A stretch of DNA of 64,000 nucleotides from Hymenobacter roseosalivarius DSM 11622 (lineage in GTDB: Bacteria > Bacteroidota > Bacteroidia > Cytophagales > Hymenobacteraceae), in NCBI RefSeq assembly GCF_900176135.1, contig NZ_FWWW01000052.1, positions 62,001 through 126,000 on the forward strand, given 5' to 3'. This document shows, piece by piece, positions 62,328-64,000 of this stretch. A program made the position numbers and the translations under genes. The notes beneath the pieces are model-generated. The model saw nothing but the letters and a program-made list of their open reading frames with translations, searched no databases and was not told the DNA's origin. Position 1 is the first letter of the stretch. Every line of letters begins with the position of its first letter.

Positions 62328-62366
62328 GTTTTTTGGGCTATCCGCAGCACTCTTACTTCATTACCA

Positions 62367-63362
62367 GTGGCTTCCAATAATTTCATTGATTACGTAAAAG
62401 TCTGCTGCCGCTCGGGCAAGGGCGGAGCGGGCTCTTCTCACTTCTTTCGGGCCAAAGGTTTGCCTAATGGCGGCCCCGATGGCGGCGACGGTGGCCGCGG
62501 GGGGCATGTTATCCTGGAAGGCAACTCCCAGCTATGGACGCTATTACATTTGCAATACCAGAAGCACGTAATTGCCGGCCACGGCCAGGGCGGGGCTGAA
62601 AGCCTGCGCAGCGGCGCACAGGGCGAAGACGTGATTCTGCAAGTGCCGCTTGGTACCATTGCCCGCGACGCGGACACCGGCGAGAAGAAAGTGGAAATCA
62701 CGGAGCATGGCCAGCGTATCATTCTCACGCCCGGCGGGCGCGGCGGCCTTGGCAACGACCATTTCAAATCGGCTACCAACCAGGCGCCTACGTACGCCCA
62801 GCCCGGCGAGCCCGGTATTGAAGAATGGGTAGTACTGGAGCTGAAGCTTCTTGCCGACGTTGGCTTGGTCGGCTTCCCGAACGCGGGCAAGAGCACGCTG
62901 CTCTCCGTAGTGTCAGCCGCGCAGCCCAAGATTGCTGACTACGCTTTCACCACGCTGGTACCTAACCTAGGCGTGGTAGCTTATCGCGACTACCAGTCCT
63001 TCGTAATGGCCGATATTCCAGGCATTATCGAAGGAGCAGCAGAGGGACGCGGCTTGGGTACGCGCTTTCTGAAGCATATTGAGCGCAACTCTATGCTGCT
63101 GTTCATGATTTCGGTAGACAGCAACGACATTGCCGCTGAGTATCAGGTGCTGCTGAATGAGTTGACTCAATTCAACCCGGAACTGCTGGAAAAGCGGCGT
63201 GTACTGGCTATTACCAAAGCCGACTTGATTGACGACGAGTTGGAGGACGAAATCCGAGCTACTCTACCTACTGAATTGCCAAGTGTGTTCATCTCCAGCC
63301 TAGCGAATAAGAATATTCAGCGGCTGAAGGATATGATTTGGCAGGAACTGCACGCAAAGTAG
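62367..63362 (+). CDS. obgE: Obg GTPase
   Basis: The GTG at 62367 was chosen since Obg proteins start (M/V)[11 protein letters not shown]. The open frame reaches back to 62319 but only through the long hairpin. The 331 residues comprise the glycine-rich Obg fold (about 1-158, [31 protein letters not shown]) and the GTPase domain with G1 [10 protein letters not shown]3 DIPG and G4 TKAD. Obg takes part in ribosome maturation and stress control. The C-terminal Obg domain found in some species is absent. Confidence 0.94.
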   Translation: MASNNFIDYVKVCCRSGKGGAGSSHFFRAKGLPNGGPDGGDGGRGGHVILEGNSQLWTLLHLQYQKHVIAGHGQGGAESLRSGAQGEDVILQVPLGTIARDADTGEKKVEITEHGQRIILTPGGRGGLGNDHFKSATNQAPTYAQPGEPGIEEWVVLELKLLADVGLVGFPNAGKSTLLSVVSAAQPKIADYAFTTLVPNLGVVAYRDYQSFVMADIPGIIEGAAEGRGLGTRFLKHIERNSMLLFMISVDSNDIAAEYQVLLNELTQFNPELLEKRRVLAITKADLIDDELEDEIRATLPTELPSVFISSLANKNIQRLKDMIWQELHAK

Positions 63363-63369
63363 GGTGGTG

Positions 63370-63399
63370 TGGTACTACGACTCCAAAGTCGTAGTACCA
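63370..63399 (+). terminator. obgE: Hairpin after obgE
   Basis: TGGTACTACGACT and AGTCGTAGTACCA pair perfectly over 13 bases with a 4-base loop, 7 bases after the obgE stop. It is followed by TTATTGTTG rather than a clean T-run, so efficiency is uncertain. A partial copy (CGTAGTACC) lies at about 63467. Confidence 0.6.
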
Positions 63400-63628
63400 T
63401 TATTGTTGCTGATGCCTGCATCACCAGACTGTTCAACAATAGTGGTATTATGAAGCCCAGTGGGCATTCGTAGTACCGCCCACATACATCTTCTGAACTA
63501 AACGCAGCTACTTGAAAGTTGCAGTGCCACTATGGCAGCCCTTCTGCCTTTGGCAAACTCCTTGTCTTCGCTTCCTGCCAATCGGCTAAAATGAAGTGAA
63601 AAACCCGTTTCGACGAATATTCGATAAA

Positions 63629-64000
63629 ATGGCTGACGAACATAATGTACCGCAGGACGACAACTTGACCGTTGACCCCGACCAGGTAGCTGGTGAAATG
63701 GCTGATGTTGAGGCTGCAATAACTACGGAAACTGAAAATGTCCCCCAGCCCGAGGTAAGTAAGACAGAGACTGAGCTTACTGAGCTAAAGGATAAATACC
63801 TGCGCCTGGCGGCTGAATTTGACAACTACAAGCGCCGGACCGCCAAAGAGCGCTCTGAGCTGTTCAAAAGTGCCAATCAGGAGCTGATGAGTGTGCTGCT
63901 GCCCGTACTTGACGACTTCGAGCGCGCCCGTACGCACACCCAGCAATCAGAAGACGTGCAGGTGGTGCGCGAGAGCGTGGATATCATCTACAACAAGCTC
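63629..64000 (+). CDS. grpE: GrpE nucleotide exchange factor (3' partial)
   Basis: The ATG at 63629 opens a frame running off the end of the window (124 codons). An acidic N-terminal tail of about 50 residues, rich in D, E and T, is followed by the long helix of GrpE. Its core LKDKYLRLAAEFDNYKRRTAKER and LLPVLDDFERA are hallmark motifs. GrpE releases ADP from DnaK. The gene is normally followed by dnaJ, which lies beyond the window. Confidence 0.95.
   Translation, partial: MADEHNVPQDDNLTVDPDQVAGEMADVEAAITTETENVPQPEVSKTETELTELKDKYLRLAAEFDNYKRRTAKERSELFKSANQELMSVLLPVLDDFERARTHTQQSEDVQVVRESVDIIYNKL

Noticed and set aside
62319..62366. Longer obgE starting at 62319
   Set aside because: That ATG lies inside the right arm of the long hairpin. 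The conserved Obg start [10 protein letters not shown] follows the GTG at 62367.

Overview
The window looks like a chromosome segment of a Bacteroidota bacterium, most likely a Hymenobacter-type member of the Cytophagales. Four observations support this. GC is high in the housekeeping genes. Promoter-like TAnnTTTG boxes (the Bacteroidota -7 element) recur in front of genes, and Shine-Dalgarno sequences are largely absent. There is an Oar/SusC-like TonB-dependent receptor with a carboxypeptidase-regulatory-like N-domain. Protein order and sequence style (cysE-cysK, hppA, hpt-adk-obgE-grpE) fit this phylum. The assignment is inference from sequence style, not from a database search.

Layout. 1-11.1 kb is core: a HEAT-repeat/cyclophilin protein (cut by the window edge), a cupin, cysE and cysK, tRNA-Ala(GGC), a large TonB-dependent receptor, an NlpC/P60 lipoprotein, a GlcD-type FAD oxidase and an acyl-CoA-binding protein. 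11.2-54.6 kb is one very large surface-polysaccharide locus. It opens with a GC-rich nucleotide-sugar block: asnB, ugd, UDP-xylose synthase, a dTDP-3-amino-sugar module (FdtA-like, GNAT, membrane GT2, FdtB-like), gmd-fcl and the O-antigen ABC exporter wzm-wzt. From the middle of wzt onward the DNA turns AT-rich and mosaic. This part holds a second amino-sugar module (WbqC, NeuD/PglD-like, WecE-like), about fifteen glycosyltransferases of several families, a PglK/MsbA-like ABC flippase, a second asnB, and an overlapping deacetylase/formyltransferase pair. 54.6-64 kb returns to ordinary genes: a multi-pass membrane protein that could still belong to the locus, a TPR protein, an M42-type peptidase, K+-dependent membrane pyrophosphatase, hpt, adk, obgE and grpE (cut by the window end).

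Mobile DNA is concentrated inside the polysaccharide locus. A graveyard at 40.8-46.6 kb holds two IS630-type remnants, two IS4/IS701-like elements with broken transposases, and a decayed IS5-type element. Around it are MITE-like elements: two identical 104-bp copies 12.5 kb apart, a diverged third, and one with IS5-like ends. Two glycosyltransferase genes are split by single-base frameshifts, one of them in a T8 tract. Elsewhere, recurrent GCCCCCCAGA/TCTGGGGGGC terminators and two long REP-like palindromes sharing GTCAT-CTGA ends sit between genes.

How the genes work together (inference). UDP-GlcA and UDP-Xyl, GDP-fucose, a dTDP-3-acetamido-3,6-dideoxyhexose and a 4-amino-4,6-dideoxyhexose are made by the dedicated enzymes. 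The glycosyltransferases assemble them into a glycan that is exported by Wzm/Wzt and/or flipped by the second ABC protein. The AsnB-type amidotransferases and the deacetylase/formyltransferase pair add further modifications. No rmlA/rmlB, manB/manC, initiating sugar-phosphate transferase or confident polymerase is in the window, so those would have to lie elsewhere. I saw no CRISPR array, prophage or recognisable defence system.
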